In this document: positions 1 to 7,576 of the stretch, in pieces | How positions within the stretch are numbered: the stretch's first letter is position 1 | How the letters are laid out: each line of letters starts with the position of its first letter | Source: JAFTYR01 sp964571375 | GTDB taxonomy: Bacteria; Pseudomonadota; Gammaproteobacteria; Burkholderiales; Burkholderiaceae_F | DNA length: 16,962 nucleotides | Assembly (NCBI GenBank): GCA_964571375.1 | Contig: CAZNBL010000028.1 | Span: 1-16,962, forward strand | Direction: 5' to 3' | Translations under genes and position numbers: made by a program | Notes under the pieces: generated by a model | Databases searched by the model: none | Told to the model about the DNA's origin: nothing | Seen by the model: only the letters and a program-made list of their open reading frames with translations

Positions 1-546
1 GACGAGCAGACACGGCAGGCGGGTCGGCAGAACGAGCGGTTCCTGTTCGTTGCCGTCGTAGTTCGGACCGAAGTCGACGGTTTCTTTGTCGATATCGGCA
101 AGCATTTCACCGGAAATCTTCTTCAAGCGGACTTCGGTGTAACGCATGGCAGCTGCACCGTCGCCGTCGACCGAACCGAAGTTACCCTGACCGTCGATCA
201 GGCAGTAACGCATGGAGAAGGGCTGAGCCATACGAACGATTGTTTCGTAGGCTGCGCTGTCACCGTGCGGATGGTATTTACCGATCACGTCCCCGACCAC
301 ACGGGCGGACTTCTTGTAGCTGCGGTTATAGAAATTGCCGAGTTCATTCATGGCGTACAGAACTCGTCTGTGTACGGGCTTCAGGCCGTCGCGCACGTCG
401 GGCAGCGCACGGCCCATGATGACGCTCATGGCGTAGTCCAGGTAGGACTTGCGCATTTCCTCTTCGAGCGAGACAGGCAGTGTTTCCTGAGCAAAGTTCG
501 TGCCGAGATCTTCGACTTCCGTGCTCTCGTCGTAATTCTGTTCCAT
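1..546 (-). CDS. gyrA: DNA gyrase subunit A, N-terminal part (runs off left edge)
   Basis: GyrA is the DNA-cleaving subunit of gyrase and introduces negative supercoils with GyrB. The reverse strand from the ATG at 546 translates without a stop for 182 codons to position 1, roughly a fifth of the protein. Visible landmarks are the MSVIMGRALPDVRDGLKPVHRR segment typical of gyrase and topoisomerase IV A subunits and the quinolone-determining stretch KYHPHGDSAAYETIVRMAQP, followed by the DGQGNFGS and MRYTEVRL segments around the active-site tyrosine. The residue equivalent to E. coli Ser83 is Ser (susceptible-type); the position of Asp87 is Glu, a natural state in many bacteria. A GGA 9 nt upstream supports the 546 start. 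The ten bases ATGGAACAGA occur twice in tandem here, so a second ATG at 556 exists in another frame. The gene is divergent from the HigA gene. Confidence 0.97.
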   Translation of the reverse strand, partial: MEQNYDESTEVEDLGTNFAQETLPVSLEEEMRKSYLDYAMSVIMGRALPDVRDGLKPVHRRVLYAMNELGNFYNRSYKKSARVVGDVIGKYHPHGDSAAYETIVRMAQPFSMRYCLIDGQGNFGSVDGDGAAAMRYTEVRLKKISGEMLADIDKETVDFGPNYDGNEQEPLVLPTRLPCLLV

Positions 547-625
547 ATCTGTTCCATGAAATTGCGAAATAATCTTTTGATTTTAACAGCTCGGCGCCTT
601 ACACCCGAATTTTTCGCATTTTTGG

Positions 626-659
626 TATTATCGTTTCACGATACTATCGAGGATCGATA
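626..659 (+). promoter_or_regulatory. Promoter -10 with two tandem palindromic operators over the HigA start
   Basis: TATTAT at 626-631 is a plausible -10 box. It is overlapped by a perfect inverted repeat TATCGT-TTC-ACGATA at 629-643, and one base later comes a second, TATCGA-GGA-TCGATA at 645-659. The two share the pattern TATCGW-N3-WCGATA and their centres lie 16 bp apart, on nearly successive helical turns. The second covers the ribosome binding site GAGGA (649-653) of the gene starting at 662. This is the usual arrangement for autorepression by HigA-type proteins; that HigA is the ligand is inferred from position. Confidence 0.7.
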
Positions 660-661
660 CT

Positions 662-961
662 ATGTATGACGTAAACCCGGCGCCGCACCCCGGCGTCTAT
701 ATTTCAGAGATGGTGCTGCGGCCTTTCAGTCTCACGCGCTACCGGCTTGCCAAAGACCTCGGTATTTCCCAGACGCGTCTTACCGAGATTCTCGAAGGAC
801 GGCGCGCTCTGAGTGCCGACACGGCGCTGCGCCTTGAAGCCTTCAGCGGTATCGAGGCAGAATTTTGGCTGAACGCCCAGATGAGTTTCGATCTCGCGCG
901 CCTGAGGGCCGGTTTGAAAGACGAACTCAAAGAAATCCAACCGTACAACCCGACTAAATAA
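662..961 (+). CDS. higA: HigA-family antitoxin / HTH (Xre) repressor, solitary
   Basis: A 99-residue DNA-binding protein of the HigA/VapI type. The N-terminal PAPHPGVYISEMVLRPF segment is the family signature. It is followed by a helix-turn-helix at about residues 24-60 (LTRYRLAKDLGISQTRLTEI, then GRRALSADTALRLE) and the FWLNAQMSFDLAR segment common to these antitoxins. HigA normally neutralises the ribosome-dependent mRNase HigB, whose gene usually lies just upstream. Here the upstream neighbour is divergent gyrA, and no HigB-like frame is present on either side, so this is probably an orphan regulator. GAGGA lies 8 nt before the ATG. Two palindromic operators overlap the start region. The next gene begins 2 nt after the stop, so HigA may also control the downstream deaminase. 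Confidence 0.88.
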   Translation: MYDVNPAPHPGVYISEMVLRPFSLTRYRLAKDLGISQTRLTEILEGRRALSADTALRLEAFSGIEAEFWLNAQMSFDLARLRAGLKDELKEIQPYNPTK

Positions 962-963
962 AG

Positions 964-2319
964 ATGACTGCGGATACCGTTATTTTCGGCAATTGGCTCT
1001 TTACGGCCGATGCCGCCGACTCGGTTCTTACCGATCACGCCGTCGTGATCAAAGACGGCAAAATCTCCGACATTCTTCCGGCCGAAGCAGCCGAAAAGAT
1101 CCCGGCAGAGAAAGTTTTCCGACTCGACACTTGCGCACTGCTCCCGGGCTTTGTCAATACACACTGCCACTCTCCGATGAATCTTTTACGATGCGTTGGC
1201 AGCGACCTCTCCACGCTCGACTGGCTTCACAAAGCCATCTGGCCGCTCGAAGGAAAACTCATGAGTCCGGAATTCGTACGCGACGGCTCTCTGCTCGGTT
1301 CCGCAGAAATGCTCTCGGGCGGCGTAACCTGCGGCAACGACATGTATTTCTTCCCGGAAGAAATCGTTGAGTCGCAGCTCAGGCTCGGCATGAGAGCCGC
1401 TGCCGGCGGCTTCATCATCGGCTTTCCGAGCGCCTATGCCGCAGACGAAGAAACCTATTTCCAAAACGCCGTCCGCCTTTACGAAACCTATAAAGACAAT
1501 CCGCTTGTCAGTGTGAATATGGCGCCGCATGCCGTCTACAGCGTCAGCGCAGAAATGCTTCGGAAGTCCATGCAGTTTGCCGAAGAACACGGTCTTGTCT
1601 GGCAGATTCATCTGTCTGAGACCGAAGAGGAAGTCAGAGACTGCATCAAAGCGCACGGTGTAACCCCCGTGAAGTATCTGAGCGACCTCGGTTGCCTTAA
1701 ATCCAACACCGTTGCCGCCCATGCCGTACACCTTACGGACGATGACATCGAACTCTTTGCTAAGTCGGGCGCATCGATCGCACACTGTCCGACAAGCAAT
1801 ATGAAACTCGGCTGCGGCGCAGCCCGTATCGCGGATCTCATTGACGCAGGCGTCAACGTTGCGCTCGGCACCGACGGCGCCGCAAGCGGCCACACGCTCA
1901 ACATCCTCGGCGAGATGCGCATGGCCGGTCTCATCGCCAAGGGATTCACCCGCAATCCGTCGGCGCTTCCTATCAGAACTTTGCTGCGCATGGCAACAGT
2001 TAACGGTGCCTGGGCCCTCGGACTTGACGGCAATATCGGCAGCCTTGAAAAAGGAAAAGACGCCGATCTCATCGCCGTCGATCTCTCGGGATATCAGACT
2101 GTACCCGTTTCAGACCCGCTTTCGGTCCTCGTCTACAGTGCCGAAAGAGAGTGCGTAAGCGCCTGCTGGGTAAGGGGAAACCATGTTGTCGATAAACAAC
2201 ATGGCGTTATTAAAACCCCGCAATGGGAATCGATACTTTCGGAAAGTCACATCCTAACGTGGCACAATAGGGTATGTGAGATACTTAAGGGCGACTGTGC
2301 CCAGTACCCTGTTGTATAA
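964..2319 (+). CDS. mtaD: Amidohydrolase, 5-methylthioadenosine/S-adenosylhomocysteine deaminase type
   Basis: A 451-residue metal-dependent amidohydrolase of the MtaD/TrzA/AtzB class. Such enzymes deaminate the adenine ring of 5'-methylthioadenosine or S-adenosylhomocysteine in purine/methionine salvage; exact substrate cannot be read from sequence. Metal and catalytic residues are visible in order: H67-x-H69 in PGFVNTHCHS, H189 in APHAVYS, H216 and E219 in QIHLSETE, H253 in AAHAVHL, and D304 in LGTDGAASG. The PTSNMKLGCG stretch (277-286) is also typical. Length fits the family (about 430-450). The gene starts 2 nt after the HigA stop and has no separate promoter space, so it should be translated from the same mRNA. 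A guanine- or chlorohydrolase-like substrate remains possible. The last ~40 residues diverge from the usual family end. Confidence 0.85.
   Translation: MTADTVIFGNWLFTADAADSVLTDHAVVIKDGKISDILPAEAAEKIPAEKVFRLDTCALLPGFVNTHCHSPMNLLRCVGSDLSTLDWLHKAIWPLEGKLMSPEFVRDGSLLGSAEMLSGGVTCGNDMYFFPEEIVESQLRLGMRAAAGGFIIGFPSAYAADEETYFQNAVRLYETYKDNPLVSVNMAPHAVYSVSAEMLRKSMQFAEEHGLVWQIHLSETEEEVRDCIKAHGVTPVKYLSDLGCLKSNTVAAHAVHLTDDDIELFAKSGASIAHCPTSNMKLGCGAARIADLIDAGVNVALGTDGAASGHTLNILGEMRMAGLIAKGFTRNPSALPIRTLLRMATVNGAWALGLDGNIGSLEKGKDADLIAVDLSGYQTVPVSDPLSVLVYSAERECVSACWVRGNHVVDKQHGVIKTPQWESILSESHILTWHNRVCEILKGDCAQYPVV
2181..2204. other. Perfect stem-loop inside the 3' end of the amidohydrolase gene
   Basis: CCATGTTGT and ACAACATGG form a perfect 9-bp stem around the loop CGATAA. 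It is in-frame coding sequence (NHVVDKQHGV), and no U-run follows immediately, so it is not an obvious terminator. It could pause transcription or protect an RNA end; function not established. Confidence 0.5.
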
Positions 2320-2327
2320 CACTCGGT

Positions 2328-2390
2328 ATTAATTGCGGTCAGGAAATTAATTTTCACCGTAAAACATTGATTTTCTGCATCAAAGAGGAA
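2328..2390 (+). promoter_or_regulatory. Leader of the ompA-like gene: inverted repeat and ribosome binding site
   Basis: The 72-base gap before the OmpA-like gene is AT-rich. It contains an inverted repeat ATTAATT (2328-2334) / AATTAAT (2345-2351) and ends in the ribosome binding site AGAGGAA (2384-2390). The favoured codons of the gene predict a strong promoter here, but no clear -35/-10 pair could be assigned with confidence. Confidence 0.35.
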
Positions 2391-2391
2391 C

Positions 2392-3012
2392 ATGATGAAA
2401 ACAAATACAAAACTCGGAATGCTCGTTGCCGCTGTTGCAATGGCTGCTTCCGGTGCTGCATTCTCTGCTGACGCTCCGGCCAACCCCTACGTTCAGGCTT
2501 CCGGCAAGACTCTGACAACCAACTACGGTCTTTGCGTCCGTACCGGTTATTGGACACCTGCTCTGGCAGAAGCTCAGGGCGCTCTCGGTCAGAACTGCCA
2601 GTGCGATGCAGACATCGTTAAGTGCGCTGAAAAGGTTACCCTGTCTGCCGACGCTCTCTTCGGCTTCGACAAGGCCGGTCTCTCCGCTGACGGCAAGAAG
2701 CTCCTCAAGGAACTCACAAGCCGTATGTCCGGTCTGACTATCGACGGCATCACCATCAAGGGTTACGCTGACCGTATCGGCAGCGCCGGTGCCAACGAAA
2801 GAATCTCTCTGCGTCGTGCAAACGCTGTTAAGGCTTACATGCAGAAGCTCGGCGTCGATGCCAAGATCCAGACTGAAGGCATGGGTTCCGCAGACCCGGT
2901 CGTCGACTGCCCGAATCCGTCCGCCAAGGGCGAAATCAAGACTTTCGGCCAGCTCGTTAAGTGCCTGCAGCCGAACCGTCGCGCTGTCGTCGAAGTCCAG
3001 GGCGTCCGCTAA
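2392..3012 (+). CDS. Secreted OmpA-domain protein (small OmpA without beta-barrel)
   Basis: A 206-residue envelope protein with a Sec signal peptide (basic MMKTNTK, hydrophobic to about residue 22, cleavage near AAFSA/DAP). It ends in an OmpA-like peptidoglycan-binding domain (about 80-205): LFGFDKAGLSADG, IKGYADRIGSAGANERISLRRANAV, EGMGSADPV, then NRRAVVEVQG. The family GHTD motif reads GYAD, but the aspartate (D127) and arginines R141/R142 that contact peptidoglycan are present. The N-terminal NYGLCVRTGYWTP segment and paired cysteines resemble small OmpA proteins of Burkholderiales. No transmembrane barrel is predicted, so it is periplasmic, bound to the wall, or outer-membrane associated. 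Two adjacent ATGs exist; the second (2395) has better spacing to AGAGGAA. Codon use is strongly biased, suggesting high expression. It is monocistronic, with a terminator just after it. Confidence 0.88.
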   Translation: MMKTNTKLGMLVAAVAMAASGAAFSADAPANPYVQASGKTLTTNYGLCVRTGYWTPALAEAQGALGQNCQCDADIVKCAEKVTLSADALFGFDKAGLSADGKKLLKELTSRMSGLTIDGITIKGYADRIGSAGANERISLRRANAVKAYMQKLGVDAKIQTEGMGSADPVVDCPNPSAKGEIKTFGQLVKCLQPNRRAVVEVQGVR

Positions 3013-3035
3013 TATTGCGTAGCTTCTAGACATCC

Positions 3036-3067
3036 AAGGGAGCCCTATCTCGGGTTCCCTTTTTTAT
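3036..3067 (+). terminator. Rho-independent terminator after the OmpA-like gene
   Basis: AAGGGAGCCC (3036-3045) and GGGTTCCCTT (3052-3061) form a 10-bp stem with one G-U pair and the loop TATCTC, followed directly by a T-run. Confidence 0.9.
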
Positions 3068-3090
3068 TACCCAACCGAACGATATCCGAC

Positions 3091-3744
3091 ATGTCTCCCA
3101 ATCTTTATCTTTTCGATCTGGACGGCACTCTAGTGGATTCCGCTCCGGATCTCGCTGCCGCCGCCAACTATGTCCGCACCACTCAGGGGCTTGAACCTCT
3201 TCCCTATGAAGAATTAAGACCCACCGCATCTGCCGGCGCCAGAGGCCTTCTCGGCGCAGCAATGGGTGTTAAGCCGTCCGACGCCAACTACGCCGAACTG
3301 CAGAAAATCTTCCTCGACTACTACGCGGAGCACCTCACCGATTCGATCGCTCTCTTCCCCGGCGTCGAAGAAATGATCCGCACTATCGAATCCCGCGGCA
3401 AACAGTGGGGCATCGTCACCAATAAACCGAAGAGCCTGACGCTTTCCGTACTCGACCACTTCAATTGGCTGCCCGCCACGCTGATCTGCGGCGATACGTT
3501 GCAACGACGCAAGCCCTTCCCCGACCCGATCATGCACGCCATGTGGGAGCTTGACGCCGAGCCCTACGAAACCATTTATCTCGGCGACGATATCCGTGAC
3601 ATCCAGGCTGCCAACGCCGCCGGCGTCACCTCTTTGGCCGCCTCCTGGGGTTACCTCGGTTGCGCAGAACCGATCGAAACCTGGAGAGCCGATAAGATTC
3701 TTACATCTCCTTCTGAGGTCACTTCTCTGGAACTGCCGCTTTAA
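3091..3744 (+). CDS. gph: HAD-family phosphatase, phosphoglycolate / MurNAc-6-phosphate phosphatase type
   Basis: A 217-residue haloacid dehalogenase phosphatase with an alpha-helical cap. Catalytic motifs are complete: nucleophile D9 and acid D11 in FDLDGTLVDSAPDL, T110 in GIVTNKP, K141 in RRKPFPDP, and acidic D166/D167 and D170 in YLGDDIRDIQAANAAG. The family includes phosphoglycolate phosphatase (Gph, clearing 2-phosphoglycolate) and MupP (MurNAc-6-phosphate phosphatase of peptidoglycan recycling). The SAGARGLL and GIVTNKP stretches recall MupP as much as Gph, so the substrate is undecided. It starts 24 nt after the upstream terminator stem and U-run and is probably co-transcribed with the AsmA-like gene 56 nt downstream. 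Confidence 0.85.
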   Translation: MSPNLYLFDLDGTLVDSAPDLAAAANYVRTTQGLEPLPYEELRPTASAGARGLLGAAMGVKPSDANYAELQKIFLDYYAEHLTDSIALFPGVEEMIRTIESRGKQWGIVTNKPKSLTLSVLDHFNWLPATLICGDTLQRRKPFPDPIMHAMWELDAEPYETIYLGDDIRDIQAANAAGVTSLAASWGYLGCAEPIETWRADKILTSPSEVTSLELPL

Positions 3745-3750
3745 TCGTTA

Positions 3751-3798
3751 CAATGGTCCTATAACGAGAATCTACGGATACACGCGATAGGATCATTG
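3751..3798 (+). promoter_or_regulatory. 12-bp stem-loop masking the ribosome binding site of the DUF748 gene
   Basis: CAATGGTCCTAT (3751-3762) pairs over all 12 positions (one G-U) with ATAGGATCATTG (3787-3798), leaving a 24-nt loop. The right arm contains the ribosome binding site AGGA (3789-3792) of the ATG at 3801. In RNA the site would be closed, as in translational switches; in DNA the pair could also be an operator. No U-run follows, so it is not a normal terminator. Confidence 0.55.
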
Positions 3799-3800
3799 CC

Positions 3801-6800
3801 ATGCAGAAAAAGCAGAAATATCTCATCGGCGGTGCACTCGCTGCGCTTGCAGTCTACGGCGCCGCCGGCTTCTGGGGTGTGCCCGAAGGCATCCGCTGGG
3901 CACTGACTAAATACGCAGACCCTCTGCTCGGCCGAACACTTACCGCCGAGGAAATTCATTTCAATCCGTTTACCCTGCGCTTAAACGTCAAAGGGTTCAA
4001 GGTCGTCAATCCGGCCGACTCACACGAATTCATCCGTTTAAAAGAGCTTGATACCGCGCTTTCCTGGTCCTCGCTCTGGCGCCTTTCTCCGATTATCAGT
4101 CATCTGACGGTCGACGGATTCAATGCCGATATCGTTCGAACGGGCTTCACCGAATTTAATTTCAGCGACATTATTGAGAATGTCGGAAAAGGACTCGAGC
4201 CGAAAGAAGGCGAAACACCTTCTGAAAACTCAGAAAACAGCAAGCCGCTTCGCTTTGCCGTATCCAACGCTGTAATCCGCAACTCTTCCGTCACGCTTGA
4301 CGATAAATTCAGAGACCGCACCGACCGGATCACCGAGCTCGACTTCGCGATGCCGCTCATCTCCAACTTCGTCAAAGAAGTCGAGAATCCGATCACACCG
4401 AAACTCTCGTTCAACTTCAACGGCAAACCGATCGAAGTCGATGCAAAATCCATTCCCTTTACGCTCTCCAAGCGCACCGGCGTGGACTTTGCTTTGCCGT
4501 ATCCAACGCTGTAATCCGCAACTCTTCCGTCACGCTTGACGATAAATTCAGAGACCGCACCGACCGGATCACCGAGCTCGACTTCGCGATGCCGCTCATC
4601 TCCAACTTCGTCAAAGAAGTCGAGAATCCGATCACACCGAAACTCTCGTTCAACTTCAACGGCAAACCGATCGAAGTCGATGCAAAATCCATTCCCTTTA
4701 CGCTCTCCAAGCGCACCGGCGTGGACTTTGCTTTAACCGGTCTGCCGATTGAAAACTTGGCGTCCTTCAACCCGGTGCCGCTCAACATCAAGGTTGAGGA
4801 CGGCACGCTCGACGCCAGACTCAACCTCGCATTCCGAGAAGCCGACCCCGAATACAGCCGCGTAAGAAGACTGAGATTGGCGGGCGTCATCACCTTAAAC
4901 GACGTGGTGATCAACGATACGCTTTCCGAGCCTTACGCTGTCACTTCGTTTAAGAAACTCGAAATCGACATTGACAGCTTTGCCTTCTTCATCAATACGG
5001 TGAAGCTCCGTAAGATCACGCTGACCGAACCGGTCATCAACGTGATCCGCAAGGGCGAAAAACTCAATCTCTCCGAGCTTGCCGCAAACCTGATTAAAAA
5101 GGATGCTGCACCTGCCGCAGAACCCGCTCCGCTTCCGACAGAAACTGCAGAAGATGCCGCTGAAGAAGCAACTCCCTGGAGCTGGTCGCTCAACGAGTTT
5201 GAAATTCAGCAGGGCGACATCCGCTTTAACGACCGAAGCGCAAACTTTGTTCAGAATATCGGCAACCTCAACTTCTTCATGAGCAACCTCTCGGGAGAAA
5301 AAAATACCGAAGCCGACTTCAACGGCAACTTTGCCGTGCTCGGGGGCACTTCCTCGTTTAAGGGCAGAATCGGTCTTGATCCGCTCAAGCTCTCGCTTGC
5401 TACCGAGGAAAAAGAGCTGAATCTCGCACTGCTGCAACCCTACGTCCGTCAGTACTCTCATGCATCTCTGACTTCCGGTCGCTTTGCGCATACCGGACAG
5501 GTTGAATTTGCCATGAACAACGACACTCCGGTTGTTCACTACAACGGGGCCGCTTCTGTTACGAACCTCAAAGCCGCGGACACCGCAGGACGTGAATTTG
5601 CAAGCCTCAACGCTCTGCGCACCGAAGGCATCGAAGTTCGTCTCGATAAAGCACTGAACCTTGCCGTTGCTTCGGTTACTGCCGACACACCGCGCATCCG
5701 CATCATCAAGGATGCAAACGGTACGGTTAATGTTGCTTCTTTGTCTAAAGATACAGGCACAAGCAAGAAGGCTGTTGCCAAAAAGAGTAAACAGAACGGT
5801 ACGCTTTCCGTCACCCTTGGCAAAGCCTCCGTTACCAAGGGTTCCGTCCTCTACCAGGACAACTCGATGAGTGCTGCTGCGACTACACGCATCAACGGCA
5901 TTACCGCTTCTTTAAAGAACTTCTCAACATTAAAGAACAAGCCTGCAACGATTGCCGCTTCCTGCACGGTCAACGACACGAAGACCGTGGTTTCCGGACA
6001 GGTCAATCCGTTTAATTCGAATATCAAACTCAATGTCGAAGGCGGACTCAAGGCGCTTTCTCTGCATTCGTTCTCGCCGTACTCGGCTGCGTTTACGGGC
6101 TACCCGATCAAGCAGGGTCTGCTCTCCTACCAGGGCAACTACGACATTCGAAACGATAAACTCAAGAGCGAAAACACCATCGAAATCAGCAAGCTTGAGT
6201 TCGGCAACGTCAGTCCAGATGCCGAGAAGGTCATTCCGATGCCGCTCGCAGTTTCTCTGCTGCAGAACACCTCGGGCATTATCGATCTCAAAATTCCGGT
6301 TTCCGGCTCTCTGAACGATCCTGAATTCACTGTGAGCGGCGTAATCATCAAAGTGATCGTCAACTTGGTTACCAAGGCGGTTACAGCTCCGTTCGCACTG
6401 ATCGGCAGCGTCTTCGGCGGCGTTGATATGGACTTGAGCAACATCCCGTTCGACTCCGGCTACGCCTCGCTTAACGACGAAAATACCAAGGCACTCGACA
6501 TTATTGCCAAGGCCATGCAGGAGCGTCCGGGCATTAAGATCCGTATGACCGGCATTGCCAATCTCGAAGGCGACGAAACCGGACTTCGCGAACGCACTCT
6601 GATGCGCAACATCAGAAACGAACTTCACATTGCTCCGGGCAAACCGATTTCCGACAAGCAGATGGAAAGCGCAATCAACCGCCTCTTCCGTATGGCTGAC
6701 GACACCGGCAAGCCCGACGGCAGCGATGTGGCTGTGAAACGCGAATTCCTGTTGAAACAAGTCCGCATCACGCCGGAAGATCTTCAAAAACTTGCTTCTG

Positions 6801-6934
6801 CACGAGCCAATCTGCTCAGAAACTATCTGATGAACGAAAAGAAGATTGCTCCGGATCGCCTCTTCCTTGCCGCACCCGATGAAAATCAAATGCAGACACT
6901 GAAGGCAGGCGTCAGACTCGATATCGAGCCTTAA
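3801..6934 (+). pseudogene. AsmA-like DUF748 envelope protein, frameshifted by internal 239-bp duplication
   Basis: The gene encodes a large inner-membrane-anchored periplasmic protein of the DUF748 / AsmA-like group, a superfamily linked to envelope lipid homeostasis; the role of this member is unknown. The first frame (3801-4514, 237 residues) starts with a single hydrophobic anchor at about residues 7-25, then the typical HFNPFTLRLNVKGFKV and SLWRLSPIISHLTVDGF segments. It ends in PYPTL plus stop because a perfect tandem repeat shifts the frame by 2. The other frame continues to 6934 (open from an ATG at 4589, 781 residues) with the long beta-rich repeat region and the C-terminal DUF748 half (FDSGYASLNDENTKAL, then ARANLLRNYLM). 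Removing one 239-bp unit restores one 964-residue protein. Ribosome binding site AGGA is at 3789-3792, within a hairpin. Base composition matches the neighbours. Confidence 0.9.
4252..4734. repeat. Perfect 239-bp tandem duplication bounded by GCTTT microhomology
   Basis: Unit 1 spans 4252-4490 and unit 2 spans 4491-4729, with no difference seen by eye. The 5-mer GCTTT stands at the start of each unit and once more at 4730-4734, so the duplication junctions share 5 bp of microhomology. The unit is 3x79+2 bases long and disrupts the reading frame of the DUF748 gene. Identity of the copies means a recent event, an active expansion/contraction locus, or an assembly artefact. Confidence 0.93.
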
Positions 6935-6956
6935 TCGATGCGGCTGCGGCCCCGGA

Positions 6957-6993
6957 CCCGAAACGATCGATTTGATTGTTTCGGGTTTTATTC
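6957..6993 (+). terminator. Terminator after the DUF748 gene
   Basis: CCCGAAACGATC (6957-6968) pairs with GATTGTTTCGGG (6974-6985), one G-U, loop GATTT, followed by TTTTATTC. It lies 22 bases after the stop codon and immediately before the tmRNA promoter. Confidence 0.85.
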
Positions 6994-7005
6994 TTAAAAT
7001 ATAAA
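6976..7005 (+). promoter_or_regulatory. Candidate ssrA promoter nested in the upstream terminator
   Basis: TTGTTT (6976-6981) and TATAAA (7000-7005) are separated by 18 bases, and the -10 box ends 8 bases before the tmRNA 5' end at 7014. The -35 lies within the right arm of the preceding terminator, so termination and initiation signals overlap. Confidence 0.6.
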
Positions 7006-7013
7006 ATTCTCGT

Positions 7014-7384
7014 GGGGGCGACCTGGTTTCGACAGGGAGCATGAGGTAATTGGACGCGTGTCGAGGTTGTAGGTTCCTCGTAAAACTGCTTACAGTCAAA
7101 AAAGAAATGCCAACGATGAGCGTTTCGCTCTCGCCGCTTAATTAACCGGTGAGCGTTGCAACCGGTTCGCTTCTAGACCGGGCTGAGAAATCAGCAGCAA
7201 CGACATTCATAGAAGCTAGTCGGACGCGGAGTTGCGACGCGGACGGCGAACTTCAGCAACTGGTCAGTATCCGGCATCGCTAGTTTGCAGAGATGCTGAT
7301 GAGACTCAAAATGAACTGGACACACACGTAGAGGCTGTTGCCAAGGTTTTCTGGACGCGAGTTCGATTCTCGCCGCCTCCACCA
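7014..7384 (+). ncRNA. ssrA: Transfer-messenger RNA (tmRNA)
   Basis: tmRNA with SmpB rescues stalled ribosomes, adding a degradation tag to the nascent chain. The 5' end GGGGGCGACCTGGTTTCGAC and the 3' end GTTCGATTCTCGCCGCCTCCACCA are the tRNA-like halves: GGGGGCG (7014-7020) pairs with CGCCTCC (7374-7380, one G-U), followed by A and the encoded CCA (7382-7384). The T-loop sequence GTTCGATTC is present. The internal tag frame begins at GCC 7109 and encodes ANDERFALAA, the type expected in Burkholderiales. Length 371 nt is normal. It has its own terminator. tmRNA 3' ends are frequent integration sites, which fits the eroded accessory DNA that follows. Confidence 0.97.
7109..7141 (+). other. 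tmRNA tag-peptide reading frame (ANDERFALAA, stop TAA)
   Basis: The resume codon is GCC at 7109; the frame reads A-N-D-E-R-F-A-L-A-A and stops at TAA 7139-7141. The C-terminal LAA is the recognition end for ClpXP-type proteases. Confidence 0.95.
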
Positions 7385-7398
7385 ACCGCATTCACGAC

Positions 7399-7437
7399 AA
7401 CCCTTTCGATGCTCAGCATCGGAAGGGTTTTGTTTTA
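7399..7437 (+). terminator. Terminator of ssrA
   Basis: AACCCTTTCGATG (7399-7411) pairs with CATCGGAAGGGTT (7417-7429), one G-U, loop CTCAG, then TTGTTTT. Confidence 0.9.
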
Positions 7438-7505
7438 TCCTCCGTAATTTCTCCTGCTGTCGGGAAGCCCTCCCGAACCTTCATCGTTCTGCAAGACTCA
7501 TTATT

Positions 7506-7551
7506 CAAAATAACAGTTAATTTCAACAAGTTATTTTGCATGAGCAAAATA
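7506..7551 (+). promoter_or_regulatory. Leader with three half-sites forming alternative hairpins
   Basis: CAAAATAAC (7506-7514) is exactly complementary to GTTATTTTG (7530-7538). The latter overlaps TATTTTGC (7532-7539), which is exactly complementary to GCAAAATA (7544-7551). The middle arm can pair with either side but not both. It lies 25 bases upstream of the broken small gene. It may be an array of operator half-sites or an RNA switch; AT-rich stems make the DNA-operator reading at least as likely. Confidence 0.5.
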
Positions 7552-7576
7552 CATAAAACCCTAAAGGACGGTTGCA

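Noticed and set aside
265..669. Plus-strand 134-residue frame as a HigB toxin upstream of HigA
   Set aside because: It is antisense to gyrA, runs through the divergent promoter region and has no toxin-like sequence.
4589..6934. Separate 781-residue gene starting at 4589
   Set aside because: The ATG is internal to the duplicated unit, lacks a ribosome binding site, and the family's N-terminal part lies in the upstream frame; one broken gene explains both.
5930..7099. 389-residue minus-strand frame over the DUF748 end and tmRNA start
   Set aside because: It runs antisense through a terminator, promoter and tmRNA and lacks protein family features.
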